DNA of 64,000 nt from Bradyrhizobium sp. 186 (GTDB lineage: Bacteria; Pseudomonadota; Alphaproteobacteria; Rhizobiales; Xanthobacteraceae), in the NCBI RefSeq assembly GCF_023101685.1, contig NZ_CP082164.1, forward strand, positions 2,108,001-2,172,000. Reading direction: 5' to 3'. How positions within the stretch are numbered: position 1 is the stretch's first letter; every line of letters begins with the position of its first letter. Position numbers and translations under genes: made by a program. Under the pieces are notes generated by a model, which was not told the DNA's origin, made no database searches, and was given only the letters and a program-made list of their open reading frames with translations. Positions 56,915 through 64,000 of the stretch are shown one piece after another.

Positions 56915-58741
56915 CTATGTCAGCTCCGCCGTCGCCTGGTCCAGCCAGGCCTTCGTCGCTTCGTCCAGCGCCGGCCGCACCTCGGCGCGGACGCGCGCAT
57001 GGTACGCATTGAGCCAGTCGAGCTCGTCCTTGCCCAGCATCGCCACGTCGATCAGTCGGCGGTCGATCGGCGCCAGCGTCAGCGTCTCGAACGCGTTCAT
57101 CGGTTTCTCGGCGCCCTTGATATCGGCTTCGACCACCAGCTCGAGGTTCTCAATGCGGATGCCAAAGCCGTCGGTCTTGTAGTAACCGGGCTCATTGGAC
57201 AGGATCATGCCGCGCTTCAACGGCGTGGTGCCGAGTTTTGAAATTCGCGCCGGTCCCTCATGCACCGAGAGATAGCTGCCGACGCCATGGCCGGTGCCGT
57301 GCTCGAAATCGACGCCGGCGGCCCAGAGATATTGCCGCGCCAGCGTGTCGAGCTGCGCGCCGGTGGTGCCGTCCGGGAACACCGCGCGCGCGATCGCGAT
57401 ATGGCCGCGCAAGACTCGGGTGAAGCGGTCGCGCATCTCGTCGGTCGGCTCGCCGACCGCGATGGTGCGGGTGACGTCGGTGGTGCCGTCTTCATATTGC
57501 GCGCCGGAATCGATCAGCAGCAGGTCGCCGCGCGCGATCCGCCGGTTGCTCTTGCGGGTGACGCGATAGTGCACGATGGCGCCGTTCGGTCCGGTGCCGG
57601 AGATGGTCGGGAACGATACGTCCTTCAACGCGCCGGTGTCGCGGCGGAACGTCTCCAGCGTCTCGACGGCGTCGATCTCGGTGAGTTTGCCGCTTGGTGC
57701 CTCGCGATCGATGAAGGCGAGGAAGCGCGCCAGCGCCACGGCGTCGCGCCGGTGCGCCGTCTTCGTGCCCGCGATCTCCGTCGTATTCTTGACGGCCTTC
57801 AGCAGCGCAATCGGATCGCTGCCGCGCACCGCCTTGCCGCCAGCGCCCGCGATCAGCCGGCTGAGCGCGTCGGCCGCGGTGGCATTGTCGAGCGCAATCG
57901 CGGCGCCGCTCTTGGCCAGCGCCATCAGCGTCGGCGCCATCGCATCGGGCTCGCGCACGTCAGCTGACTGCTCGAGATGATCGCGGGTCAGGTTGGAGAG
58001 TTTGCGGTGGTCGATGAACACGGTCGGCCGGCCGTCCTTCGGCACCAGCGCGTAGGACAAGGGCAGCGGCGTGTGCGCGACGTCGGCGCCGCGGATGTTG
58101 AAGGTCCAGGCCACGGCGTGACTATCGGAGAGCACCAGCGCGTCCGCGCCGAGCCTGGCGATCTCGCCCTGGATCTGCGTCACCTTCTCGGCCTCCGCGA
58201 TCCCGGCATATTGCAGGCCGTGTACGGCAACCGGCGCGATCGGCGGCGGCGGCCGGTCCTGCCAGACGGCGTCGATCGGATTGCTGTCGACCGCGACGAG
58301 CTCCGCGCCGGCCTTGGTGCAGGCGGCGGACAAACGCTCGGCTGCCGCAAAAGTGTGCAGCCACGGATCAAATCCCAGGCGGTCGCCGGCCTTCAGCTGC
58401 GCGGACAGCCAGCTCTCCGGCGGCGGATCAATCAGCGATTCCACCGCCCAGGCTTTCGCGTCGACCTGCTTGGCGGCCTGAAGCGTGTAGCGGCCGTCGA
58501 CGAACACCGCGGCCTCGTGGGTCAGAACCACCGCAAGTCCCGCCGAACCTGTGAAGCCGGTGAGCCAGGCGAGACGCTCTTCCGACGGCGGAACATATTC
58601 ATTCTGCTGCTGATCGGCGCGTGGAATCACGAAGCCGGTCAGCTTGCGGCGGGCGAGTTCTTCACGAAGTGCGGCAAGCCGCGCCGTCAATGCGACGCCG
58701 GCCTCGGGCTCCTCGAATGTCTGGAAGTGTGCTTCGAACAT
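56915..58741 (-). CDS. Aminopeptidase P family metallopeptidase (M24B)
   Basis: A 608-aa Xaa-Pro aminopeptidase-like enzyme of the three-domain type. Two creatinase N-terminal domains (FVIPRADQQQNEYVPPSEER near residue 35, and LGADALVLSDSHAVAWTFNIRG near 200) precede the catalytic pita-bread domain. Metal ligands are visible: Asp in LLIDSGAQYEDGTTDVTRT, His in EHGTGHGVGSYLSVHEG, Glu in SNEPGYY and Glu in GIRIENLELV. It would release N-terminal residues next to proline. The ATG at 58741 fits the family; the frame is open 52 codons further, but that portion is not family-like. Confidence 0.92.
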   Translation of the reverse strand: MFEAHFQTFEEPEAGVALTARLAALREELARRKLTGFVIPRADQQQNEYVPPSEERLAWLTGFTGSAGLAVVLTHEAAVFVDGRYTLQAAKQVDAKAWAVESLIDPPPESWLSAQLKAGDRLGFDPWLHTFAAAERLSAACTKAGAELVAVDSNPIDAVWQDRPPPPIAPVAVHGLQYAGIAEAEKVTQIQGEIARLGADALVLSDSHAVAWTFNIRGADVAHTPLPLSYALVPKDGRPTVFIDHRKLSNLTRDHLEQSADVREPDAMAPTLMALAKSGAAIALDNATAADALSRLIAGAGGKAVRGSDPIALLKAVKNTTEIAGTKTAHRRDAVALARFLAFIDREAPSGKLTEIDAVETLETFRRDTGALKDVSFPTISGTGPNGAIVHYRVTRKSNRRIARGDLLLIDSGAQYEDGTTDVTRTIAVGEPTDEMRDRFTRVLRGHIAIARAVFPDGTTGAQLDTLARQYLWAAGVDFEHGTGHGVGSYLSVHEGPARISKLGTTPLKRGMILSNEPGYYKTDGFGIRIENLELVVEADIKGAEKPMNAFETLTLAPIDRRLIDVAMLGKDELDWLNAYHARVRAEVRPALDEATKAWLDQATAELT

Positions 58742-58928
58742 GTGGATCACTTTAGGATCATGGCGATCAGTCCGCAATGTAGACGCATTTGCATCGCATC
58801 TGGCATGGACTGTGCTTGAAAAGTTTCCGCTTGAGTCGGGTGGAGTAAACGGATGCAGCCTCTGAGCTTCATCCGGATAACAGGGAAATTCGAGCAAGTG
58901 TTTCTACTCAACGGCGAGGGGATACACG

Positions 58929-59102
58929 ATGCCTGCGTTCACGTTTGAGAAGATTTCGCCGCCGGTCCGCCGCGCCCCGGCTGCAACCACACCGAAGAAG
59001 CCGCGCGGCCTCATCAGCCAGATGATCGATCGCTTCGCCGAGCGCCGCGCCAGGCGTGCGTTGCGCGCATCGGTCCGCCGTGACGAGAAGCCGGTGAAGT
59101 AG
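58929..59102 (+). CDS. 57-aa basic small protein
   Basis: A small frame beginning MPAFTFEKISPPVRRAP, then GLISQMIDRFAERRARRA and a RDEKPVK end. GAGGGG lies about seven bases before the ATG. The middle is a likely amphipathic, Arg-rich helix, suggestive of nucleic-acid or membrane-surface binding, but no family is recognised. It sits alone between two minus-strand genes, in a region with codon use like a real gene. Confidence 0.6.
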   Translation: MPAFTFEKISPPVRRAPAATTPKKPRGLISQMIDRFAERRARRALRASVRRDEKPVK

Positions 59103-59163
59103 CACCACATCGACGACTTCGTGGGGTGGGTTAGCTAACCAACCCTGCGAGAGCCACGGCAGC

Positions 59164-60072
59164 TCAACCCATCCGCTTCAGCAACAAACTGCTCCACCCC
59201 TCGATCCGCAGGTGCCGTACCGGCACTAGGCCGCGGGCGCGGTAGGCGGCGATCACGGCGGGCGCCTGATGCGTCAACAGGCCGGAGAGGATGACGCGCC
59301 CGCCCGGTGCCAAGTGCCGCGTTATGGGACCCGCCAATTGCCGTAACGGATTGGCAAGGATGTTGGCCAGCACCAGGTCGAACGGGCCTGCCCGCGAAAA
59401 ATCCGGCGCGGCGAAGCCGGTGGCGCGGATCACCCGCACATGGTTACCAACTTCGTTAAGCGCCGCGTTTTCGGCCGCCACCCGCACCGAGGGCGGGTCG
59501 ATGTCGGAGGCCAGCACCGCACGATGCAGCGCTTTGGCCGCTGCGATTCCCAGCACGCCGGTGCCGGTGCCGAGATCAAGCAGGTTCCTGGGACGAGAAC
59601 TCTTCAGGACATGGTCAAGCAGCAGTAAACAGCCGCGCGTGGTGCCGTGGTGGCCGGTGCCGAAGGCGAGCGCCGCCTCGATCTCGATGGCGAGCTTGTT
59701 CGGCGCCACGCGATCGCGGTCGTGGCTGCCGTGCACGACGAAGCGACCGGCGGGCACCGGGACGAGGTCTTCCAGGCTCGCCTTGACCCAGTCCTTGGCC
59801 TCGATCGTGTCGAAGGCAAGCGTTGCCGCGATGCCGTTTCCTGCCGAAGTTGCAACGAGTTCGCGCAGCAACGCCTGATCCGGCGCCTCGGCGAAATGGA
59901 GCGCGACACCCCATTCCCCGTCCGGCCGTTCGAAGGCGACGACCGCTGCATCGCCTTCGAAAAAGACCTCGCCGAGCACATCGACGATGCGCTTGGCGGC
60001 GGCCTCATTGCCGATCGAAAAGCTGGCGCGATGGGTGGGTGAAGATTGCATCCGGGGTTCCGCTACATTCAA
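59164..60072 (-). CDS. prmA: Ribosomal protein L11 methyltransferase
   Basis: A 302-aa SAM methyltransferase that trimethylates ribosomal protein L11. The SAM motif NLLDLGTGTGVLGIAAAKA is near residue 160, ASDIDPPSVRVAAENAALN follows, and the catalytic-type LVLANILANPL is near 232. AFGTGHHGTTRGCLLLL marks the substrate-binding PrmA signature. A start seven codons later (60051) is also possible. The downstream neighbour on the opposite strand is a pilin gene, with no link to its role. Confidence 0.93.
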   Translation of the reverse strand: MNVAEPRMQSSPTHRASFSIGNEAAAKRIVDVLGEVFFEGDAAVVAFERPDGEWGVALHFAEAPDQALLRELVATSAGNGIAATLAFDTIEAKDWVKASLEDLVPVPAGRFVVHGSHDRDRVAPNKLAIEIEAALAFGTGHHGTTRGCLLLLDHVLKSSRPRNLLDLGTGTGVLGIAAAKALHRAVLASDIDPPSVRVAAENAALNEVGNHVRVIRATGFAAPDFSRAGPFDLVLANILANPLRQLAGPITRHLAPGGRVILSGLLTHQAPAVIAAYRARGLVPVRHLRIEGWSSLLLKRMG

Positions 60073-60205
60073 TTTTTGGAACTTTTGTTCTCAATTTTCC
60101 GCATAACTTGCAACCTCCGGATTAACTTGACCGCAGGTTGTGCTCCGTACATTCACGGATGTTGGAACCAGCCAACACATCTTTAAATGGAAACGGAGGC
60201 GAGTC

Positions 60206-60370
60206 TTGAAGCGCATGGTTTTGAAGTTCTGGTCCGATGAGTCCGGTGCAACCGCGATCGAATACGGCCTGATCGCAGCGGGTATCGCGCTGGCGATCAT
60301 CACCGTGGTGAACAGCCTGGGCAGCACCATGAACGACAAGTTCGGTTCGATTAGCAGCTCCTTGAAGTAA
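60206..60370 (+). CDS. Flp-family type IVb pilin
   Basis: A 54-aa Flp pilin subunit: WSDESGATAIEYGLIAAGIA, a hydrophobic helix (ALAIITVVNSLG), and a short NDKFGSISSSLK end. Prepilin peptidase would cut after the Gly in ESG, leaving the A-T-A-I-E-Y start with Glu at +5. GGAGG lies six bases before a TTG at 60206, giving the M-K-R-M-V-L-K start; an ATG at 60214 is an alternative but less well placed. A longer upstream start at 60140 is unlikely. No tad assembly genes lie nearby. Confidence 0.85.
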   Translation: MKRMVLKFWSDESGATAIEYGLIAAGIALAIITVVNSLGSTMNDKFGSISSSLK

Positions 60371-60494
60371 TTTCCGCCTCTGTTTTCCCAGCAGGGCCCA
60401 TTCTCTTCATAGACTGTTTCGACCAGCGCCCGCTGGGGGGAATTGCCCCTTGGCGGGCGGAGTCGTTTTGGGGGGCGCGGCTTGGCTCTCAGCC

Positions 60495-60674
60495 ATGTCC
60501 ACAAGCTGTCCACCCGTTTTGCCGGGCATTGTCCACCGGCCTATCCCCTCGGTAGTCCCAGGGTTTTCCACCACCTTTCCCCAGCATGGCCGGATTGGCC
60601 TTGGGCAGGTATCCACCACTCTGCCACAGGCTTCTCGACAGCCTGTCCACAGTTCATCCACAGGCCTATCCACG
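60495..60674 (+). promoter_or_regulatory. Strand-biased cluster of DnaA-box-like 9-mers
   Basis: Eight copies of a TCCAC-cored 9-mer on the plus strand: ATGTCCACA 60495, CTGTCCACC 60506, TTGTCCACC 60529, TTTTCCACC 60564, GTATCCACC 60609, CTGTCCACA 60643, TCATCCACA 60654 and CTATCCACG 60666. These resemble the DnaA box TTATCCACA. It fills the 295-bp gap between the Flp pilin and the oxidoreductase gene, which has no gene of its own. Confidence 0.5.
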
Positions 60675-62276
60675 GCTTCCGAACAGCGCCCGGTGATCCC
60701 GCAAAATCGTTTGCGCCGCGTTGTGGCCGGGGGCGCCGGTGACGCCGCCGCCGGGGTGGGCGCCGGAGCCGCAATGGTAGAGACCCCTGAGCGGACCGCG
60801 ATAATCGGCATGGCCCAGCATCGGCCGCGCCGAGAACAGCTGGTTCAGCGTCAGCGCGCCGTGAAAGATGTCGCCACCGAGCAGGCCGAACTGCCGTTCG
60901 AGATCGAGCGGGGAGAGGATCTGGCGGCCGAGCACGCTTGCAGCAAAGCCCGGCGCGTAGCTATCCACCGTCGCGATCATGAGATCGGCGACCTCCTCGC
61001 GATGGTCGTCCCAGGACTTGCCGTCCGGCAATTCGGGCGCGACGTGCTGGCAGAACAGGCTGGCGACGTGCTTGCCCGTAGGCGCGAGCGTGTCGTCGAG
61101 CGTCGAGGGGATCAGCATCTCGACGACCGGCTCGCGGCTCCATCCTTCCGCGCGCGCATCGAGATAGGCGCGGTCCATGTAGCCGAGGCTCGGAGCCAAA
61201 ATGATGCCGGAGGTGAGATGATCGCCGTCGCCGGGCAGCGCGGTGAAGGAGGGCAGGCGGTCCAGCGCCACGTTCATGCGAAACGTGCCGGAGGCGTTCT
61301 TCCAGTGGCGGATGCGGGCGAGGAACTCCGCGGGCAGGGCGTCGGCCGCGATCAGCCGCGTATAGAGCAGCTTTGGATTGACGTTGGACGCGACATATTT
61401 CGCGCGGATCGTCTCGCCGTTCTCCAGCACCACGCCGACGGCGCGGTCGCGCTCAACGATCACCTCGCGCACCCCCGCATCCGTGTCGATCACAACCCCC
61501 CGATCTCGCGCGGCGCGCGCCATGGCCTGCGTGATCGCGCCCATGCCGCCGATGGCGTGGCCCCAGACGCCCTTCTTGCCGTTCACCTCGCCGAAGGCGT
61601 GATGCAGCATCACATAGGCCGAGCCGGCCGCGTAGGGGCTGGCATAATTGCCGACGATGGCGTCGAAGCCGAACAGCGCCTTGACGAGATCGTGCTCGAA
61701 GCGCTCGTCCAGCATCTCGCCGGCCGAGCGGGTGAAGAGATCGAGCAGACTGCGGCTCTGCTCCAGCGTCAGTCCGCGCAGGACGTTGGCCGTCTGCAAC
61801 GCGTTCACGGCCTCGCGGATCGCAGCCGTGCCAAAACCGGCGACGAGGTTCGGCGGCGCGCGCAGCACGAATCGCCGCAGCACGTCCGCGATGTCTTCCA
61901 GCTCGCGCGAAAACCCGTCGAGCGCATCCGCGTCATGCGTGCTCAGCCGCGCGACGGAGGTCTTCGTCCGACCCTCTCCGGTGAGGAGATAGCTGCCGTC
62001 CGGCGCGGGCAGGAAATTCTGCGCGCGCCGCTCGACGATTCGTAGGCCCTGCTCGGCGAGCTTCAAGTCACGGATCACCTGCGGATTGAGCAGGCTGACA
62101 GTGTAGGCCGCGACCGAATTGCGGAAACCCGGATGAAACTCTTCCGTCACCGCGGCCCCGCCGACCACCTTGCGGCGCTCGACGACGTGCACGCGCAGAC
62201 CCGCCATCGCGAGATAGGCCGCGCAGGTGAGGCCATTGTGGCCAGCGCCAATGATGACGACGTCGGTTTCGGTCAT
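60666..62276 (-). CDS. Phytoene desaturase-like FAD oxidoreductase (CrtI/PYROXD2 type)
   Basis: A 536-aa FAD-dependent oxidoreductase. The N-terminal dinucleotide-binding VVIIGAGHNGLTCAAYLAMAG is intact, and the second segment VVGGAAVTEEFHPGF is the CrtI-like flavin signature. The C-terminal GLYHCGSGAHPGGGVTGAPGHN is the family's FAD-closing motif. This subgroup is not linked to carotenoids and its substrate is unknown. Two starts are possible: 62276 and 62303; the latter overlaps a palindromic repeat, so 62276 is used. The stop codon lies inside the last DnaA-box-like 9-mer. Confidence 0.85.
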   Translation of the reverse strand: MTETDVVIIGAGHNGLTCAAYLAMAGLRVHVVERRKVVGGAAVTEEFHPGFRNSVAAYTVSLLNPQVIRDLKLAEQGLRIVERRAQNFLPAPDGSYLLTGEGRTKTSVARLSTHDADALDGFSRELEDIADVLRRFVLRAPPNLVAGFGTAAIREAVNALQTANVLRGLTLEQSRSLLDLFTRSAGEMLDERFEHDLVKALFGFDAIVGNYASPYAAGSAYVMLHHAFGEVNGKKGVWGHAIGGMGAITQAMARAARDRGVVIDTDAGVREVIVERDRAVGVVLENGETIRAKYVASNVNPKLLYTRLIAADALPAEFLARIRHWKNASGTFRMNVALDRLPSFTALPGDGDHLTSGIILAPSLGYMDRAYLDARAEGWSREPVVEMLIPSTLDDTLAPTGKHVASLFCQHVAPELPDGKSWDDHREEVADLMIATVDSYAPGFAASVLGRQILSPLDLERQFGLLGGDIFHGALTLNQLFSARPMLGHADYRGPLRGLYHCGSGAHPGGGVTGAPGHNAAQTILRDHRALFGSRG

Positions 62277-62299
62277 GAAAGGTTCAAGCTGTTCCACGT

Positions 62300-62378
62300 T
62301 CATTCCGGGATGGTCCGAAGGACCAGACCCGGAATCTCGAGATTCCGGGTTCGCCTCTTCGAGGCGCCCCGGAATGAC
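62300..62378. repeat. GTCATTCCGG-family palindromic repeat
   Basis: TCATTCCGGG... and ...CCCCGGAATGAC arms, with the same AATCTCGAGATTCC core as 55319-55397. It lies between divergent genes and touches the possible 62303 start codon. Confidence 0.85.
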
Positions 62379-62493
62379 ACCTGTATATCAGGCATTCCTC
62401 GCCACAACATCACGACAGCATTTATTGCCCGTTCAGGCGCCTTGTGCTCCATTGCGCGCGCCCGGCGCCCGCCGGGGTTAAGCCGGAGCTTCC

Positions 62494-64000
62494 ATGGATT
62501 CGATCGTGCAACCCGCCGCCACGGAGCAGCCGTCCACGTCACGCAACCGGCTGCTGCTGACGGTCTATACGGCTGCGATTTTCGTCAGCGCGCTGCTGCT
62601 GTTCTCTGTGCAGCCGCTGTTCACGAAAATGGTGCTGCCGCGGCTCGGCGGCTCGCCGGCGGTGTGGTCGGTGGCGATGGTGTTCTTCCAGTCGCTGCTG
62701 CTCGCGGGCTATGCCTATGCGCATCTGCTGATGCAGATCAAAAATCGAGTCGTTCCCGTCGTGGTGCATCTGGTGCTGCTGATCGCCGCCTTCGCCACGC
62801 TGCCGCTCGGCATCGCCGGGGCGTATGGCGAGCCGCCCGCTTCGGGCTATGCGTTCTGGCTGCTCGGCCTGTTCGTGGTCTCGATTGGCCTGCCGTTCTT
62901 CGCGCTGGCTGCCAACAATCCGCTGCTGCAAGCCTGGTTCGTCCGCACCGGCCATCCGGCCGGGCACGATCCCTACTTCCTCTATGCCTCCTCCAACATC
63001 GGCAGTTTCCTTGCGCTTTTGTCCTACCCGTTCCTGCTGGAGCCGATGTTCACGCTACACACGCAGAACCGGTTCTGGACCGGCGGCTACGGCGTCTTGA
63101 TCCTCCTGATCGCCGCCTGCGGCGCGCTGCTGCTGCGCTCACCGGCGCAAGCCTCTGTCATCACCCAGGCAGATGATCCGAATGCGCCGGCGCCCGGCCT
63201 GGTGACACGGCTGCGCTGGATCTTCCTCGCCGCGGTTCCCTCGGGCCTTCTCATCGCCGTGACCGCGCACATCTCCACCGACGTGGCGGCGGCACCGCTT
63301 CTGTGGGTGTTGCCGCTGTCGCTGTATTTGTTGACCTGGGTGGTGGTGTTCCAGTCGCGGCCGCTGTTGCCGCACAAATGGATGCTGATGCTCCAGCCGG
63401 TCGCGATCGCGGGCGTCATCTTCCTGCTCGCCTTCGGCGGCGAGCAGAATTTGCTGCTGACGCTCGGCGGTCATCAATTGTGCTTCTTCGTCATCGCCAT
63501 GGCCTGCCATGGCGAACTGGCGCGGACGCGGCCGCCCGCAAAATATCTCACCGGCTTCTATGTCGCGCTGTCGTTCGGCGGCATGGTCGGCGGCCTGTTC
63601 GCAGGACTTGTTGCGCCGTTCACCTTCTCCTGGATCGCCGAATATCCGATACTGGTCGCGCTCGCCGCGCTGTGCCGGCCCTCGGTGAACGAGCGCTTCG
63701 CTGGTCTCGTCAAATGGTATTGGCTGGTGCTCGCCGCGCTGGCGGTGGCGCTGGTCGTGCCGTCATACACCACGGGCAGTCTCTCGACCTGGTTCGAGGA
63801 TCACCGCGTCTGGGTCGCCGGCGCCGTCGGCGTGCTTGCAGCGCTTCTGGCGCTCGCGCTCAATGCCGGCCGCTGGAAGATCTTTGCCACCGTCGCGCTC
63901 GCGCTGGCGTTGATCCGGATCTATCCGGCGGACGAGGGCCGCGTCATGACCGTGCGCAGCTTCTTCGGCGTGCACAAGATCGTGGTGACACCCGGTGGCT
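62494..64000 (+). CDS. Fused MFS/spermidine-synthase-like membrane protein, N-terminal part
   Basis: An open frame of 502 codons that runs off the end of the window. It starts MDSIVQPAATEQPSTSRN and is followed by at least ten hydrophobic helices (IFVSALLLFSVQPLFTKMVL, FALAANNPLLQAWF, YFLYASSNIGSFLALLSYPF, and so on). The QPLFTKMVLPRLGGSPAVW and YASSNIGS motifs are those of the membrane half of fused MFS/spermidine-synthase proteins. A soluble aminopropyltransferase-like domain would be expected past the window's end. The function is not established in this family. The start has a GGAGC-like ribosome site. Confidence 0.82.
   Translation, partial: MDSIVQPAATEQPSTSRNRLLLTVYTAAIFVSALLLFSVQPLFTKMVLPRLGGSPAVWSVAMVFFQSLLLAGYAYAHLLMQIKNRVVPVVVHLVLLIAAFATLPLGIAGAYGEPPASGYAFWLLGLFVVSIGLPFFALAANNPLLQAWFVRTGHPAGHDPYFLYASSNIGSFLALLSYPFLLEPMFTLHTQNRFWTGGYGVLILLIAACGALLLRSPAQASVITQADDPNAPAPGLVTRLRWIFLAAVPSGLLIAVTAHISTDVAAAPLLWVLPLSLYLLTWVVVFQSRPLLPHKWMLMLQPVAIAGVIFLLAFGGEQNLLLTLGGHQLCFFVIAMACHGELARTRPPAKYLTGFYVALSFGGMVGGLFAGLVAPFTFSWIAEYPILVALAALCRPSVNERFAGLVKWYWLVLAALAVALVVPSYTTGSLSTWFEDHRVWVAGAVGVLAALLALALNAGRWKIFATVALALALIRIYPADEGRVMTVRSFFGVHKIVVTPGG

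Overview
The window looks like a chromosomal segment of an alphaproteobacterium of the Bradyrhizobium/Nitrobacteraceae type. The reasons are high GC content, a PmtA-type phosphatidylethanolamine methyltransferase, an alphaproteobacterial division/cell-wall (dcw) cluster ending in ftsQ-ftsA-ftsZ-lpxC, a Flp pilin, an ECF42-type sigma factor with a YciI partner, and many short GC-rich palindromic repeats between genes. The genus is inferred from protein character, not from a database match.

1-11 kb: the end of a glycosyltransferase, pmtA, an integral membrane protein, a class-III aminotransferase divergent from a phosphatidylserine-decarboxylase-like gene, a Nudix hydrolase, a FecR-domain protein, a DUF2147 protein, a 27-aa membrane peptide, an extensin-like lipoprotein, a histidine-phosphatase-fold protein without the usual RHG triad, and a DUF6665-like gene. 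10.7-20.1 kb: a TetR-EmrA-EmrB efflux locus with a perfect palindromic operator, an ABC exporter broken by an in-frame TAG, a MATE exporter, an O-antigen-ligase gene with a frameshift near its 3' end, and a TauE/SafE exporter. 20.3-26.8 kb: a small secreted protein, a MocR regulator divergent from a DUF983 gene, an alpha/beta hydrolase, the RNase P RNA with its terminator, the YciI-sigma pair, a 255-bp MITE-like insertion, and an AmpD/AmiD-type amidase.

27.3-50.1 kb is the dcw cluster: rsmH, ftsL, ftsI, murE, murF, mraY, murD, ftsW, murG, murC, murB, ddl, ftsQ, ftsA, ftsZ, then lpxC. Together these make UDP-MurNAc-pentapeptide and lipid II, build the divisome, and start lipid A synthesis. No mraZ is seen upstream of rsmH. 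An IS110/IS1111-type element sits between ftsW and murG, in a dispersed repeat. Its long non-coding end contains four short matches to the element's own ends and to its insertion site, in the order expected of a bridge RNA. A perfect 76-bp palindrome lies just before murD.

50.4-64 kb: bamD, recN and ligA, a Bcr/CflA exporter, an aminopeptidase P, a 57-aa basic protein, prmA, a Flp pilin, a strand-biased cluster of DnaA-box-like 9-mers, a phytoene-desaturase-like FAD oxidoreductase, and the start of a long membrane protein of the fused MFS/spermidine-synthase type that runs off the window.

The most unusual items are the candidate bridge RNA of the IS element, the MITE with its target duplication, the DnaA-box-like cluster, the two broken genes at 14.8-19.4 kb, and the palindrome in front of murD.
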